A stretch of DNA of 41,647 nt from a virus. The stretch lies in IMG/VR virus record IMGVR_UViG_3300046167_000184, positions 1-41,647 of that record; one strand, 5' to 3'. Made by a program: the position numbers and the translations under genes. Positions within the stretch are counted from its first letter, which is position 1, and the number at the start of each line of letters is the position of its first letter. The notes beneath the pieces were generated by a model that was not told the origin of the DNA, did not search any database, and saw only the letters and a list, made by a program, of their open reading frames with translations. Shown piece by piece: positions 13,768 through 21,761 of this stretch.

Positions 13768-15555
13768 TTATGCTCCTTCTAGGGTTGCGATACGTGCTTC
13801 TAGTGCATCGTTCTTTGCTGATAATTCTTGTATTGCGGCTGTGAGTAGTGGCACTAGTTTCGAATGATCAATACCTTGTGGTTTAATTATGGTGTTACCA
13901 TCTTCATCTAATTTGTTATCACCTACAGAAACACCATCTGGTCTTTCTTCTCTTGCATCCCAAACTTGAACTTCATCTTTTTCTCCACTAACTGCTTCTG
14001 GAACAACTGTGGATACCTCATGTGCTAAAAAACCATCACAAGTAATATCAGGTTCTGTAATAAAATTAAAACGTCTAGGTTGAAGCTGTTTCACTCTTGT
14101 GATGCTATCAGAAATATCTTCTACATTTTCTTTTAAACGATAATCTGATGTAGTATTATAGTTTACAGATGTACTATTGGCTTGTTTAATAGAACCAATT
14201 TCACTACCTCCAAGTGTAAAGTTTATGTAATAAATACCATTTGATGTTCCAGATGCATGGTTAACATAAGCCTGACCATAATCTCCTTGAATTAACTGGA
14301 CAGCATTTGCATTAGCCAAGTGATTTGCTGAAGTTACTCCTACCAACACATCCCCACTTGGATCAATAACCAACCTAGGATTACCATCCCCATCAGACAG
14401 CACGATGTTGTTGCTTGAGGTGCGGATGTCTAGGCCGTGTTGATTGCCGTTGTAACGTCCAATGATTGTGTTGTCGTGACCTGTGGTTACTACATCACCT
14501 GCGTTTGTACCTATAAAGGTGTTGTTGAAGCCTGTGGTGCATGAGTATCCTGCGGATTGACCAAAAAAGGCATTAAAAACATTGCCTGTATCATTAGATG
14601 TATAACCAGCATTTCGTCCAACAAATGTGTTATAGCTTCCAGTACTGTTAGTATACCCAGCCTTATAACCAATTACCGTGTTGGCGACTGCGGTGGTGTT
14701 GTTGGCTAAAGAAAGATACCCTAAAGCCGTGTTGCTCGTGCCTGTTGTAGTAGCAAACCCTGCGCCACGACCAACAGATGTGTTTGCACTACCCGTAGTA
14801 TTGCTGTACCCAGACTGATACCCAACTGCGGTGTTGTCAGATGCGGTGGTGTTTGCATATAAAGCCTGTTTACCTAATGCTGTATTTGAAGCACCTGTCG
14901 TATTAAATTTTAAACTTTCGGAGCCAACAGCCGTGCTATTACTTGCGGTGGTGTTTGCTGTCAATGAAGCATCACCTATAGCGGTAAGGGCAATACCAGT
15001 TGTATTTGCATCTAGTGCGTATGCCCCCATAGCCACGTTTTCAAAACCAGTAGTGTTTGAATATAAAGTCTGATAGCCAACGGCAGTGTTGCGGTTTGCG
15101 GTGGTGTTGGAGAATAAAGTGCCATGTCCTACAGCCACGTTACTAGCACCTGTACTGTTGCTGTAAAAAGAAGCCCCTCCAACTGCCACGTTTTCATTAC
15201 CAGTTGTATTATTATAACCAGTAGCAGACCCAACAAATACTACATTATTTCCTGTTGTATTACTGTAACCTGCTTTTTGTCCTAAAGCAGTGTTGTAGGA
15301 TGCGGTAGTGTTTAAGAATAAACTTTGATAACCCAAAGCAGTATTATTAGCCCCAGAAGTGTTTGAATATAAGTTATAGTTACCAAGAGCCACATTAGAT
15401 GCACCACTCATAGAAGAGTTAAACATAGCTCTATATCCGACACCTGTATTATGTGCGCCAGTATTATCTTTTAAAGTCTCTTGACCGACAGCAGTGACAT
15501 TGCCATCTACTCTTACATCTTCTAAAATATCAGCAGTGTCTCTTGATTTAGTCAT
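13768..15555 (-). CDS. Tail fibre with 17-residue repeats and S74 chaperone domain
   Basis: This is a 595-residue receptor-binding-type fibre. Residues about 19-372 are around 20 degenerate 17-residue repeats of the form NTAVGxxxLYSNTTGxx, likely a trimeric beta-structured shaft. The C-terminal 126 residues are the intramolecular chaperone/auto-processing peptidase S74 domain: SDYRLKENV supplies Ser470 and Lys475 with the five-residue spacing of the endosialidase self-cleavage dyad, followed by GFLAHEVSTVVPEAV and DHSKLVPLL, and a terminal coiled coil LEARIATLEG. The chaperone trimerises the fibre and then cuts itself off. It is one of several fibre genes in this cassette. Confidence 0.9.
   Translation of the reverse strand: MTKSRDTADILEDVRVDGNVTAVGQETLKDNTGAHNTGVGYRAMFNSSMSGASNVALGNYNLYSNTSGANNTALGYQSLFLNTTASYNTALGQKAGYSNTTGNNVVFVGSATGYNNTTGNENVAVGGASFYSNSTGASNVAVGHGTLFSNTTANRNTAVGYQTLYSNTTGFENVAMGAYALDANTTGIALTAIGDASLTANTTASNSTAVGSESLKFNTTGASNTALGKQALYANTTASDNTAVGYQSGYSNTTGSANTSVGRGAGFATTTGTSNTALGYLSLANNTTAVANTVIGYKAGYTNSTGSYNTFVGRNAGYTSNDTGNVFNAFFGQSAGYSCTTGFNNTFIGTNAGDVVTTGHDNTIIGRYNGNQHGLDIRTSSNNIVLSDGDGNPRLVIDPSGDVLVGVTSANHLANANAVQLIQGDYGQAYVNHASGTSNGIYYINFTLGGSEIGSIKQANSTSVNYNTTSDYRLKENVEDISDSITRVKQLQPRRFNFITEPDITCDGFLAHEVSTVVPEAVSGEKDEVQVWDAREERPDGVSVGDNKLDEDGNTIIKPQGIDHSKLVPLLTAAIQELSAKNDALEARIATLEGA
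14440..15500 (-). repeat. 51-bp degenerate coding repeats of the S74 fibre
   Basis: About 20 imperfect units of 51 bases encode the 17-residue fibre repeat. Conserved parts at DNA level are short (for example GCGGTGGTGTT-like blocks on the + strand). Units differ in many silent and replacement positions, so the array is old or diversified, not a recent amplification. Confidence 0.8.
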
Positions 15556-15571
15556 TGGCTACTATCCTTCT

Positions 15572-15850
15572 TTATATTTCTTGTGCATCCATAGCTGTCT
15601 GGTATGCAGTCTTCACTGCGTCTGTCCAAACAGCATTGCATATTGCTTGTACTTCTGTTGACTCACCTGAGATGTCAGTGTTACCCCATGTGTCACCTGA
15701 TTTAGTTGAGCATTGTAAGACGTGACGATGGAATGATCTGCTGATCTCTGCTCCATCTCTGGCTATCACTGTAGCTGTACGAACTTGCACATGCTTGTGA
15801 TCTCCAACGACTTCAATCTTATCTTCTACTGTTGTTTCTGTTAGTGCCAT
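15572..15850 (-). CDS. Small fibre-cassette protein
   Basis: The 92-residue product is unrecognised, with a beta-rich N-terminal half (VEDKIEVVGDHKHVQVRTAT) and a helical C-terminus (VQAICNAVWTDAVKTAYQTA). A strong ribosome binding site (AAGGAGG on the minus strand) precedes the start. Such 80-95-residue genes alternate with fibre genes here, suggesting partners or chaperones of the fibres. Confidence 0.65.
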   Translation of the reverse strand: MALTETTVEDKIEVVGDHKHVQVRTATVIARDGAEISRSFHRHVLQCSTKSGDTWGNTDISGESTEVQAICNAVWTDAVKTAYQTAMDAQEI

Positions 15851-15871
15851 ATTGGCCTCCTTTGTTTTATC

Positions 15872-15912
15872 GTGGCATTATTGCCACCTGTCCAACCCAA
15901 TCTCTGAGTGGG
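15872..15912 (-). other. Two hairpins in the spacer between fibre genes
   Basis: On the leftward transcript, AACCCA/TGGGTT closes right after the 364-residue fibre stop, then GTGGCA-ATAA-TGCCAC (15872-15887) forms a perfect 6-bp stem. No T run follows, so termination is doubtful; they may protect or process the mRNA between the two genes. Confidence 0.45.
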
Positions 15913-17007
15913 TTATGCGTCTGTGTAATATACTCCAGAAAAATCGTATCTTTTTGTGGAAGCTGTACCAAAAGTAGTAGCCCCTCCCCCAATATTATAA
16001 ACTGAGATTACAGAGCCATTGGAAAGGTAGACCATTCTAAGGGTGCTATCGGTAGTATATCTCATATAAAACCCAGCCGCCGCCTCTGTATTAGAAGATG
16101 ATTGGGCAAATGGTAAACTTGTTATGCCAAACCCTAACCCTGATGAGTTAGACGAAACAATAAGAGTAGCATGAAGGGTTACAACATTGCCTATCTTTGT
16201 GTAAGAGCCGTATGCAGAGTTTGAAAATGAGCCTCCATTAGTAGCTGTCGGAGTCCAACTGCCTTCCTCATAATCCTCTAACTTATTAGCCGACCCAGTA
16301 CCGCCGAGGTATACACCGCCTGATAGGTAAGCGTCTTTGAATGTTGCTAAAGCCGCACCTAGGTCAACAATTCCAGAGGATAATGTACCAGCGGCAGGGT
16401 CAGAAATAGGATACATAGAGTTTGCAGAGGCGTTAAAGTTCAAGTTAACATCACCAGAGCCAATGCTTAGTCTGCTTCCTTGTGTCCCAATACTACCTAC
16501 AGTAACACCATCCTTACGGAACATAGCCATTACATCGTCTGAGCCAGTGTTATTAAGATCAAGGCATGGTTGACCGCCACCAGAACTTTCTCGCTTAACT
16601 CTAAGCGCAACTCCATTAGCATACATCATGCCAGTACCACTTGTGTCAGAGGCCGTCATGCTTGTAGTACCCACCAACACATTTTCATTACTATCAATCG
16701 TGATTGCTGTGGCGTTACCATTGTCGTCAATGCTAGGAGTACCATCTGGTATGCTTGCTGGTGTAAACGTAGTAAATGCAACAACCTCTAGGATGTCACC
16801 TGTAGCCGCACCTGATGCTAGTACAACATCTGAGCCATTGCTTGCCGTATAATCTGCGGAAGCTAACTTAACGCCATTGAGATATACGTCTAAGAAGTTA
16901 GGAGTGTAGCCACCAGTAGCAAATGTTGTCTGCCCAGATGTAGCTGTAAAGCTATCCCTTGTCTGTGTGGCCTGTGGTACTGGCTGTGTGCCTATGTATC
17001 CTGACAT
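15913..17007 (-). CDS. Tail fibre-like protein
   Basis: The 364-residue product opens MSGYIGTQPVPQATQTRDSF and then FLDVYLNGVKLASADYTA, GSDVVLASGAATGDILEV, a module common at the start of tail-fibre proteins of cyanophages and pelagiphages. A middle part with GNVLVGTTSMTASDTSG-like phrases resembles fibre shafts, and the C-terminal 100 residues (YGSYTKIGNVVTLHATLIVS) look like a beta-rich tip. It probably binds a host surface receptor; the target is unknown. Confidence 0.82.
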   Translation of the reverse strand: MSGYIGTQPVPQATQTRDSFTATSGQTTFATGGYTPNFLDVYLNGVKLASADYTASNGSDVVLASGAATGDILEVVAFTTFTPASIPDGTPSIDDNGNATAITIDSNENVLVGTTSMTASDTSGTGMMYANGVALRVKRESSGGGQPCLDLNNTGSDDVMAMFRKDGVTVGSIGTQGSRLSIGSGDVNLNFNASANSMYPISDPAAGTLSSGIVDLGAALATFKDAYLSGGVYLGGTGSANKLEDYEEGSWTPTATNGGSFSNSAYGSYTKIGNVVTLHATLIVSSNSSGLGFGITSLPFAQSSSNTEAAAGFYMRYTTDSTLRMVYLSNGSVISVYNIGGGATTFGTASTKRYDFSGVYYTDA

Positions 17008-17018
17008 GTGTTAGTCTC

Positions 17019-17297
17019 CTATTCTATTGCTTCTGCCGCATCACGTTCTGTCCGTGTCTGATAGTCATCACGAGCAGTAACCAGTGCCACAAAGTCAGCT
17101 TGATTTGATGGGATACTGTCTGTAAAACTATCGTCATTCATCAGCTTAGTTGTCCACTCAGACTGCATACGCTTCCAGCAGTTAGCTTTCTTGCCATCCA
17201 TTGCACCCTGTAGCCAATCGTTTATATTCAGTAAATCGTTTAACAAGATAGCTTGCTCTGTATCTGTTACGTCTACTGTTAGTGTTATTGTTGCCAT
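17019..17297 (-). CDS. Small fibre-associated protein
   Basis: The 92-residue product has a start MATITLTVDVTDTEQAILLN and a Trp/Lys-rich middle (GKKANCWKRMQSEWTTKLM). Similar small genes sit next to tail fibres in marine myo- and podoviruses; role unknown. It has an AAGGAG ribosome binding site on the minus strand and lies between two fibre genes. Confidence 0.65.
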   Translation of the reverse strand: MATITLTVDVTDTEQAILLNDLLNINDWLQGAMDGKKANCWKRMQSEWTTKLMNDDSFTDSIPSNQADFVALVTARDDYQTRTERDAAEAIE

Positions 17298-17336
17298 TGT
17301 TTGTCTCCTTTAAGACAGGGTTATTTCGCCCGTTGG

Positions 17337-18380
17337 TTATCCTAATAAATATCCTTGAAAGAATGTACTGGAGTTTATGTCAGTTTGAGTTGCGCCACCA
17401 TTTTGTTGTATTTGAAAAACTGCCGTATCGTTTGCATCCATATCTGCAATCACATTCATAGCAAAAATAAACATAGAATCTTGGGAAAATTTCACATCTC
17501 TCAATTGATGGTAGGCTCTGTTTGAAGTTTGCAACCAAAAATTATAATAGGATGCGCTTGTGTCTACATTGTCTAATCTTACACCTATACTTAATGAATA
17601 AACCCCTGTTACTGGAGCAGTAAAAGTATTATTAGCAAAGTTACCTCCAGTATCAACATGTTCAGTACCAAATGTTACAGTAGTGTAAGAACCTGCGGTA
17701 ATATTATTTTGGCTAGAAGATTTTTGTACATTAAAATATGGCTGATTTGGCTTGGTGACTGCGCCTGATGCGTCTATGCGCATACGAGCCACAGAGTTAG
17801 AGGAAAAAATTAGGGCATTATCGCTGTGTGAATATTGTACTGCTCCTGCATATTCACCAGCACCAGATGTTGCATCTGAAAAGAAAATAGAACATTCATG
17901 ACTATCAGTTGACCTAAGAGTCATACCCATATGGCCACTGTCTGATATAGTAAGATTGTCAGCTTGTCCTTGACCTTCAGTGGTTGTGCCAATCATCACT
18001 TTACCTAATGCGTTCAGTCTCATACGTTCTGTGTCAACACCATGTATAGGGTTTATACCGCCTGACTTGTAAGTAAAAGCCAGTCCGTTACCAGTATCGT
18101 CTATACCAATACGATAACCGTAATTTTCTACACTGTCTGCAAAAGTAATACTTGGGTCTGCACCAGAGCTAACAGTGTTCTCAAGAAGAATATGTGGAGC
18201 ATTAGCAGAACCAGATGCAATATGTAAGTCTGCACTAGGCGAACTCGTCCCAATACCAACATTAGAGCCACTAACTGTTATAGCACCATTAGGGTCATTT
18301 ACGAACTCAGCATCAGCTTCAGCTTCCGAGTATCCATCAACAAGTGTGACAGATGATTTACTTCCTATATATCCAGCCAT
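17337..18380 (-). CDS. Tail fibre with C1q-like C-terminal head
   Basis: This is a 347-residue fibre. The start MAGYIGSKSSVTLVDGYSE at 18380 is chosen because it begins one base after the upstream stop with GGAG at proper spacing; an in-frame ATG at 18401 would overlap the upstream gene. The shaft contains NVGIGTSSPSADLHIASG, a common fibre module. Residues about 215-347 (YFNVQKSSSQN, FTAPVTGVYSLSIGV, STFFQGYLLG) match the jelly-roll of C1q/TNF-like domains, which trimerise and bind ligands. This is likely a receptor-binding tip. Confidence 0.82.
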   Translation of the reverse strand: MAGYIGSKSSVTLVDGYSEAEADAEFVNDPNGAITVSGSNVGIGTSSPSADLHIASGSANAPHILLENTVSSGADPSITFADSVENYGYRIGIDDTGNGLAFTYKSGGINPIHGVDTERMRLNALGKVMIGTTTEGQGQADNLTISDSGHMGMTLRSTDSHECSIFFSDATSGAGEYAGAVQYSHSDNALIFSSNSVARMRIDASGAVTKPNQPYFNVQKSSSQNNITAGSYTTVTFGTEHVDTGGNFANNTFTAPVTGVYSLSIGVRLDNVDTSASYYNFWLQTSNRAYHQLRDVKFSQDSMFIFAMNVIADMDANDTAVFQIQQNGGATQTDINSSTFFQGYLLG

Positions 18381-18381
18381 A

Positions 18382-18690
18382 TTATGTTTGCTCCAATACA
18401 CTCACGATAACGTCACAAGATGATGCAGTGTCAGATGTTACAACAACTGTGTCTGTAGTCTCTAAGATGATCTTACCATCCAAGACTGATAGAGCAGAAC
18501 CAGAGGGTATCGGTGCACCTTTGATGACGTATGCACCAGCCGCTTGGACATCCACTTTGATCTGTGACGTTGTTCGGTTTGCTAAGTTACATCCAATCAT
18601 TACTGATGTAGTAGACGATGGGACTGTGTATGTTGTAGTTGCACCTGTACCGACAGATGCACTTGTGTAGTTCTTAAACGTATTTGCCAT
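18382..18690 (-). CDS. Small beta-rich virion-associated protein
   Basis: The 102-residue product (MANTFKNYTSASVGTGATTT, then SVMIGCNLANRTTSQIKVDV) looks like one compact beta-sandwich. Comparable proteins occur beside fibre genes of marine phages and are often listed as structural. The stop is separated by a single base from the C1q-fibre start, so translation is probably coupled. Confidence 0.65.
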   Translation of the reverse strand: MANTFKNYTSASVGTGATTTYTVPSSTTSVMIGCNLANRTTSQIKVDVQAAGAYVIKGAPIPSGSALSVLDGKIILETTDTVVVTSDTASSCDVIVSVLEQT

Positions 18691-18696
18691 TTTTGA

Positions 18697-19626
18697 TTAT
18701 CCTAATGCTATACTCAAAGCCAATGCTTCGTCAGTTGTTCCATATCCAGCAGACGCATGATTGCCCCAAGCATGTGCAGTGTCAGCTTTAGTTCCTTGAG
18801 CCGCTGTAGCGTAGTCTGAGGACGCTGTTGCGGCGGCAGTTCCTAGTGTCGGCTTGCCCGATAGTGATGCGTAAGCACCATCAAAGAAACTGTCAGTAAT
18901 TCCATAGCCAGCTAATGTAGTCGGCTTTCCTGTTAGAGAGGCGAAGGCGTGTACGTGAGATGCCGTTGCATAATCCGTAGCGGCTGTAGTTGCCGCTGTA
19001 CCTAGACCTAAGTTTGTTCTTGCAGTCCCAGCGTTTGCTAGGTCAGACAGATTGTTAGCCTTTAGTGCAGCTGAAGATTGTGCCGCAATGGATGCGTCCC
19101 TTGCAACTATAGACGCATCACGGGCGGCTTCGGATGCCACTTGTGCAGTTTCAGCATCTGTTTTTGCTGTTACCGCACTGGCGGCTGAAGTCGATGATTC
19201 AGAGGCTTTTGTTGCTGAAGTTGATGCTGAAGTAGCCGCATTGTTTGCTTGGGTTGTTGCTAGGGCAACTTGTGCTGTCGCTAAAGTAACTTGAGCCGCA
19301 CCATTGGTAGTGGCGTCTGATGCTGAGTTTGCACTTGCGACTTTACTGGCTTCAGATGCTACGGCTGATGCGGCGGCTTCTGTGGCTTTTGAAGATGCAG
19401 TAGATGCTGAAGATGCCGAAGAAACACTAGCGGCAAGGGCATCTGCTTTGTACTGATTTGTCGTAGCTAGTGAAGCACTGGCTGAAGCTGAACTTGCGGC
19501 GGCATTTGATTGGCTGAGGGCGGCGGCTGTTGCTGAAGCGGCGGCGTTTGTGACTGCCGCATCTATTGCGTTTGATTGTGTATTTGTGATTCCAGAGCTA
19601 TTGTAAAAGCTGGTTTTTGAAGCCAT
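18697..19626 (-). CDS. Ala/Ser-rich tail fibre stalk protein
   Basis: The 309-residue product is dominated by Ala, Ser and Thr from about residue 20 to 195 in heptad-like runs (AAASASASLATTNQYKADAL), typical of fibre stalk repeats. The last third has fibre phrases: LSDLANAGTARTNLGLGTAA, FASLTGKPTTLAGYGITD and YASLSGKPTLGTAAATASSD. It is probably a fibre connecting the tail to the distal receptor-binding proteins encoded downstream. The low-complexity composition produces several long but meaningless antisense frames. Confidence 0.8.
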   Translation of the reverse strand: MASKTSFYNSSGITNTQSNAIDAAVTNAAASATAAALSQSNAAASSASASASLATTNQYKADALAASVSSASSASTASSKATEAAASAVASEASKVASANSASDATTNGAAQVTLATAQVALATTQANNAATSASTSATKASESSTSAASAVTAKTDAETAQVASEAARDASIVARDASIAAQSSAALKANNLSDLANAGTARTNLGLGTAATTAATDYATASHVHAFASLTGKPTTLAGYGITDSFFDGAYASLSGKPTLGTAAATASSDYATAAQGTKADTAHAWGNHASAGYGTTDEALALSIALG

Positions 19627-19629
19627 TGT

Positions 19630-20244
19630 TTAATCCTCATAATAGTGAGTAGGGCGCACAACTTGGTTAATACCAGACTGTTCAGCACTGTTTGCGTGTT
19701 CCTGTATCTCCAATAGAAACGATGAAGACTTTGCATCAAATACTGCACTACGTTCATCTAAGAAGTAATCTGCGGCATACGACAGTGCTGTGTATGTCAG
19801 GAGATCAGAAGCAATAGTGGTAAGCATATTCGTGTCGCTGTCTGATGTTAGGACTTCTTGTTCAGCATAGTAATTTAGATACAAAGTCCCAGTGCTGGGC
19901 ATTGGGTGTATCTTGATATTACCTTGCTCACGGCAGAAGAACTTTGGTGTCCCTAGTTCTCCAGTTTTTTGATGCTGTATCATCTCATGTAGTGGTATGC
20001 GAACCAACGTGTCACCATCATAATAGAGTTCAATGATCTCTAATGTGTCAGCTGGTATTGTTACTTTGGATGTACCAGTTGCGGATGTCACATTGTATTG
20101 GTTCTGCTTTTCCATTGCTGGGACACGTAGCTGTCTTTGTATTCTAGTGATTGCTTGATTAATGAAGGTGTCAGCCAAAGCATTCGAACAGTCACTACGA
20201 TTTAGAAGAGCAATAAAGTGTGCTCGGATTTCACCTTTGTTCAT
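19630..20244 (-). CDS. Head-tail adaptor protein
   Basis: The 204-residue protein has the build of phage adaptor proteins (T7 gp11 role): an N-terminal helix bundle (ALADTFINQAITRIQRQLRV, residues about 22-41), then a beta section (VTIPADTLEIIELYYDG, GTLYLNYYAEQEVL) and C-terminal helices (LTYTALSYAADYFLDE). It would sit under the portal and start the tail. It follows the capsid gene group and precedes fibres. Assignment is by family resemblance and position. Confidence 0.75.
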   Translation of the reverse strand: MNKGEIRAHFIALLNRSDCSNALADTFINQAITRIQRQLRVPAMEKQNQYNVTSATGTSKVTIPADTLEIIELYYDGDTLVRIPLHEMIQHQKTGELGTPKFFCREQGNIKIHPMPSTGTLYLNYYAEQEVLTSDSDTNMLTTIASDLLTYTALSYAADYFLDERSAVFDAKSSSFLLEIQEHANSAEQSGINQVVRPTHYYED

Positions 20245-20247
20245 GAT

Positions 20248-20418
20248 TTATGTTGCCCTCTTTTTCTTAGGTTTGCTTTTCTTAGGTTTCTTCTTAGGCT
20301 TTTTGGCAGTGAGTGCCGCCCTAGCAAAGTCTGCATCTGTAGGTGCTCCAGCTGAACCAACTCTGCGTGGTTTTTTACCTGATGCTTTTCTTTTTCTCAT
20401 GTTATCGTATAAACTCAT
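20248..20418 (-). CDS. Small lysine-rich conserved protein
   Basis: This is a 56-residue gene with the sequence start MSLYDNMRKRKASG, a middle SAGAPTDADFARAALTAKK and a very basic tail of K and P. The motif MSLYxN...GAPTxADF is one I recognise from many marine podoviruses between the capsid and adaptor genes. Function is unknown; DNA or capsid-interior binding fits the charge. It starts three bases after the upstream stop. Confidence 0.8.
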   Translation of the reverse strand: MSLYDNMRKRKASGKKPRRVGSAGAPTDADFARAALTAKKPKKKPKKSKPKKKRAT

Positions 20419-20421
20419 TAG

Positions 20422-20730
20422 CTAGACCCTCTTGTTGGTTGTGAGGAACATATCTAAGTCCTCGTTCTTCAGTTTACGGACAATCTCTGATCCCTTGGCT
20501 TCCCAGATATTGAATCCTTCTCGCATCCACTTCTCGACAACAGCTGTCGGTATGGAGGCTACTCGCATCATCTCCCCTGTAGGCTTCGAACCACTGTCGT
20601 TTCGAGCGTCTTTCAGATCATCAAGAAATGATTGTGAGATGTGCTGTGTGTGCTTTTGAAATAGGTTTCCGTGGTCACTCACGAAGTCTGTTTCTGTTTG
20701 TAATAATGTTGGCTGTGTTTTGTTAGTCAT
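20422..20730 (-). CDS. Conserved unknown virion-module protein
   Basis: The 102-residue product is mainly helical, with PTAVVEKWMREGFNIWEAKG near residues 61-80 and a C-terminal DLDMFLTTNKRV. Proteins ending in LDxFLTTNKR are frequent in this spot of marine podovirus genomes; function unknown. It begins just after the capsid-gene terminator, so it may be expressed at a lower level than the capsid. Confidence 0.75.
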   Translation of the reverse strand: MTNKTQPTLLQTETDFVSDHGNLFQKHTQHISQSFLDDLKDARNDSGSKPTGEMMRVASIPTAVVEKWMREGFNIWEAKGSEIVRKLKNEDLDMFLTTNKRV

Positions 20731-20748
20731 TTTGCTACCTTAGAATGT

Positions 20749-20808
20749 GAAAAGGCCACCCATAGACAACAGTAAGGAGAGCAAAACCTGAGTGTCTTTG
20801 GGTGGCCT
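20749..20808 (-). terminator. Terminator after the major capsid gene
   Basis: On the leftward transcript AGGCCACCCA (20808-20799) pairs perfectly with TGGGTGGCCT (20762-20753), a 10-bp stem with a 36-base loop, followed by TTTTC. The long loop makes it weaker than the other terminators; it may give partial read-through into the adaptor and fibre genes. Confidence 0.65.
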
Positions 20809-20836
20809 AATAAAGACCTAGTGGCCTATTTCGAAC

Positions 20837-21721
20837 TTATGATAAGCCAGTGATTTTCACTGAGTCACCAAAGTTGGTATGTTTGCAAGAAACCTCGCCC
20901 ACAATGTGATGTCGATCTGAGTCTCCATTTTTCGCTAGGAGTGTTCTTGTAAATGGACGCAACGTACATGTTTTGAACATTGTTGGGTCTATTAGTAGTG
21001 CGTGAGTTGTCTTTAACTCGCGGTTTAATACTACACGATATTCGCCGTAGGGGCTTACATATAAATCAATCGCATTGACCAATGTTTTGCCTTGTGAGAT
21101 TTCACGATTACGACCTGATGCCGCTGAGAAACCAGCTACGATTTGTGCATCTGCTGGCTTGATCATGAATGTGTCAACATCAGAACCATTGTCGTATGCT
21201 GTTTGACCAGCTACTAATAGCTTACTTTCGGTAAGTGCGTCGGTAGCATTACTTCCTGCATCTACAGCTGTAGAGATTTGGTTTAACAAAGAAGTCATCT
21301 TACGTGCTGTTGAAGCATTACCAGCAACTGCGGCTTGCTCTACGCCAACCATTGCACGTTCATAGTCCTTCTTAATTTCCTTCAATTTCTTAGCTAATTG
21401 ATGTGCAGTTTCCTTTGCACGCCCGTATGTAGCTACTGCATCAGCTGTTGCTGATACTTGGAAGGCTTTAGACATGATCTGAGTGTTGTTTGTACGCTCA
21501 GTTGCATCTGTCAATGTTGCCATACTTGCGTCGGCTCCTTCAACTACGGCGTTCACTGCTGAGTCTGCTAATGAATCTTCAAGGAATGAGAAAGTTCTAG
21601 CTGATACTTTTTCGTTCTTGATCATCGCTTGCATAGGTGTAGCGAATGGTGAAATGTTGGAAATGATGTCTGAAACATCTTCCTTTTTTCCAACTTGGTT
21701 ATAGGTTGTGTATGTACTCAT
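20837..21721 (-). CDS. Major capsid protein, SU10/DUF5309-type HK97 fold
   Basis: The 294-residue protein begins TTYNQVGKKEDVSDIISNIS with PFATPM, the entry motif of SU10-like capsid proteins, and continues with EGADASMATLTDATERTNN, a long helix AKKLKEIKKDYERAMVG (the spine helix) and a C-terminal TTHALLIDPTMFKTCTLRPF. It forms the icosahedral shell. Position supports it: scaffold gene upstream, own terminator downstream. This capsid type differs from the T7 gp10 lineage and is usual in marine podoviruses such as cobaviruses. Confidence 0.9.
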   Translation of the reverse strand: MSTYTTYNQVGKKEDVSDIISNISPFATPMQAMIKNEKVSARTFSFLEDSLADSAVNAVVEGADASMATLTDATERTNNTQIMSKAFQVSATADAVATYGRAKETAHQLAKKLKEIKKDYERAMVGVEQAAVAGNASTARKMTSLLNQISTAVDAGSNATDALTESKLLVAGQTAYDNGSDVDTFMIKPADAQIVAGFSAASGRNREISQGKTLVNAIDLYVSPYGEYRVVLNRELKTTHALLIDPTMFKTCTLRPFTRTLLAKNGDSDRHHIVGEVSCKHTNFGDSVKITGLS

Positions 21722-21761
21722 TTAATTGTCCTCACAATTTTAGGATTAAGTTTGAAAAGAT

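Noticed and set aside
14440-15500. Regular 51-base repeats that might suggest a CRISPR array
   Set aside because: They are in-frame coding repeats of a fibre shaft with no constant repeat/variable spacer pattern.
19052-19294. Antisense frame in the Ala/Ser-rich fibre gene
   Set aside because: A shadow of the low-complexity GC-rich coding sequence on the other strand.
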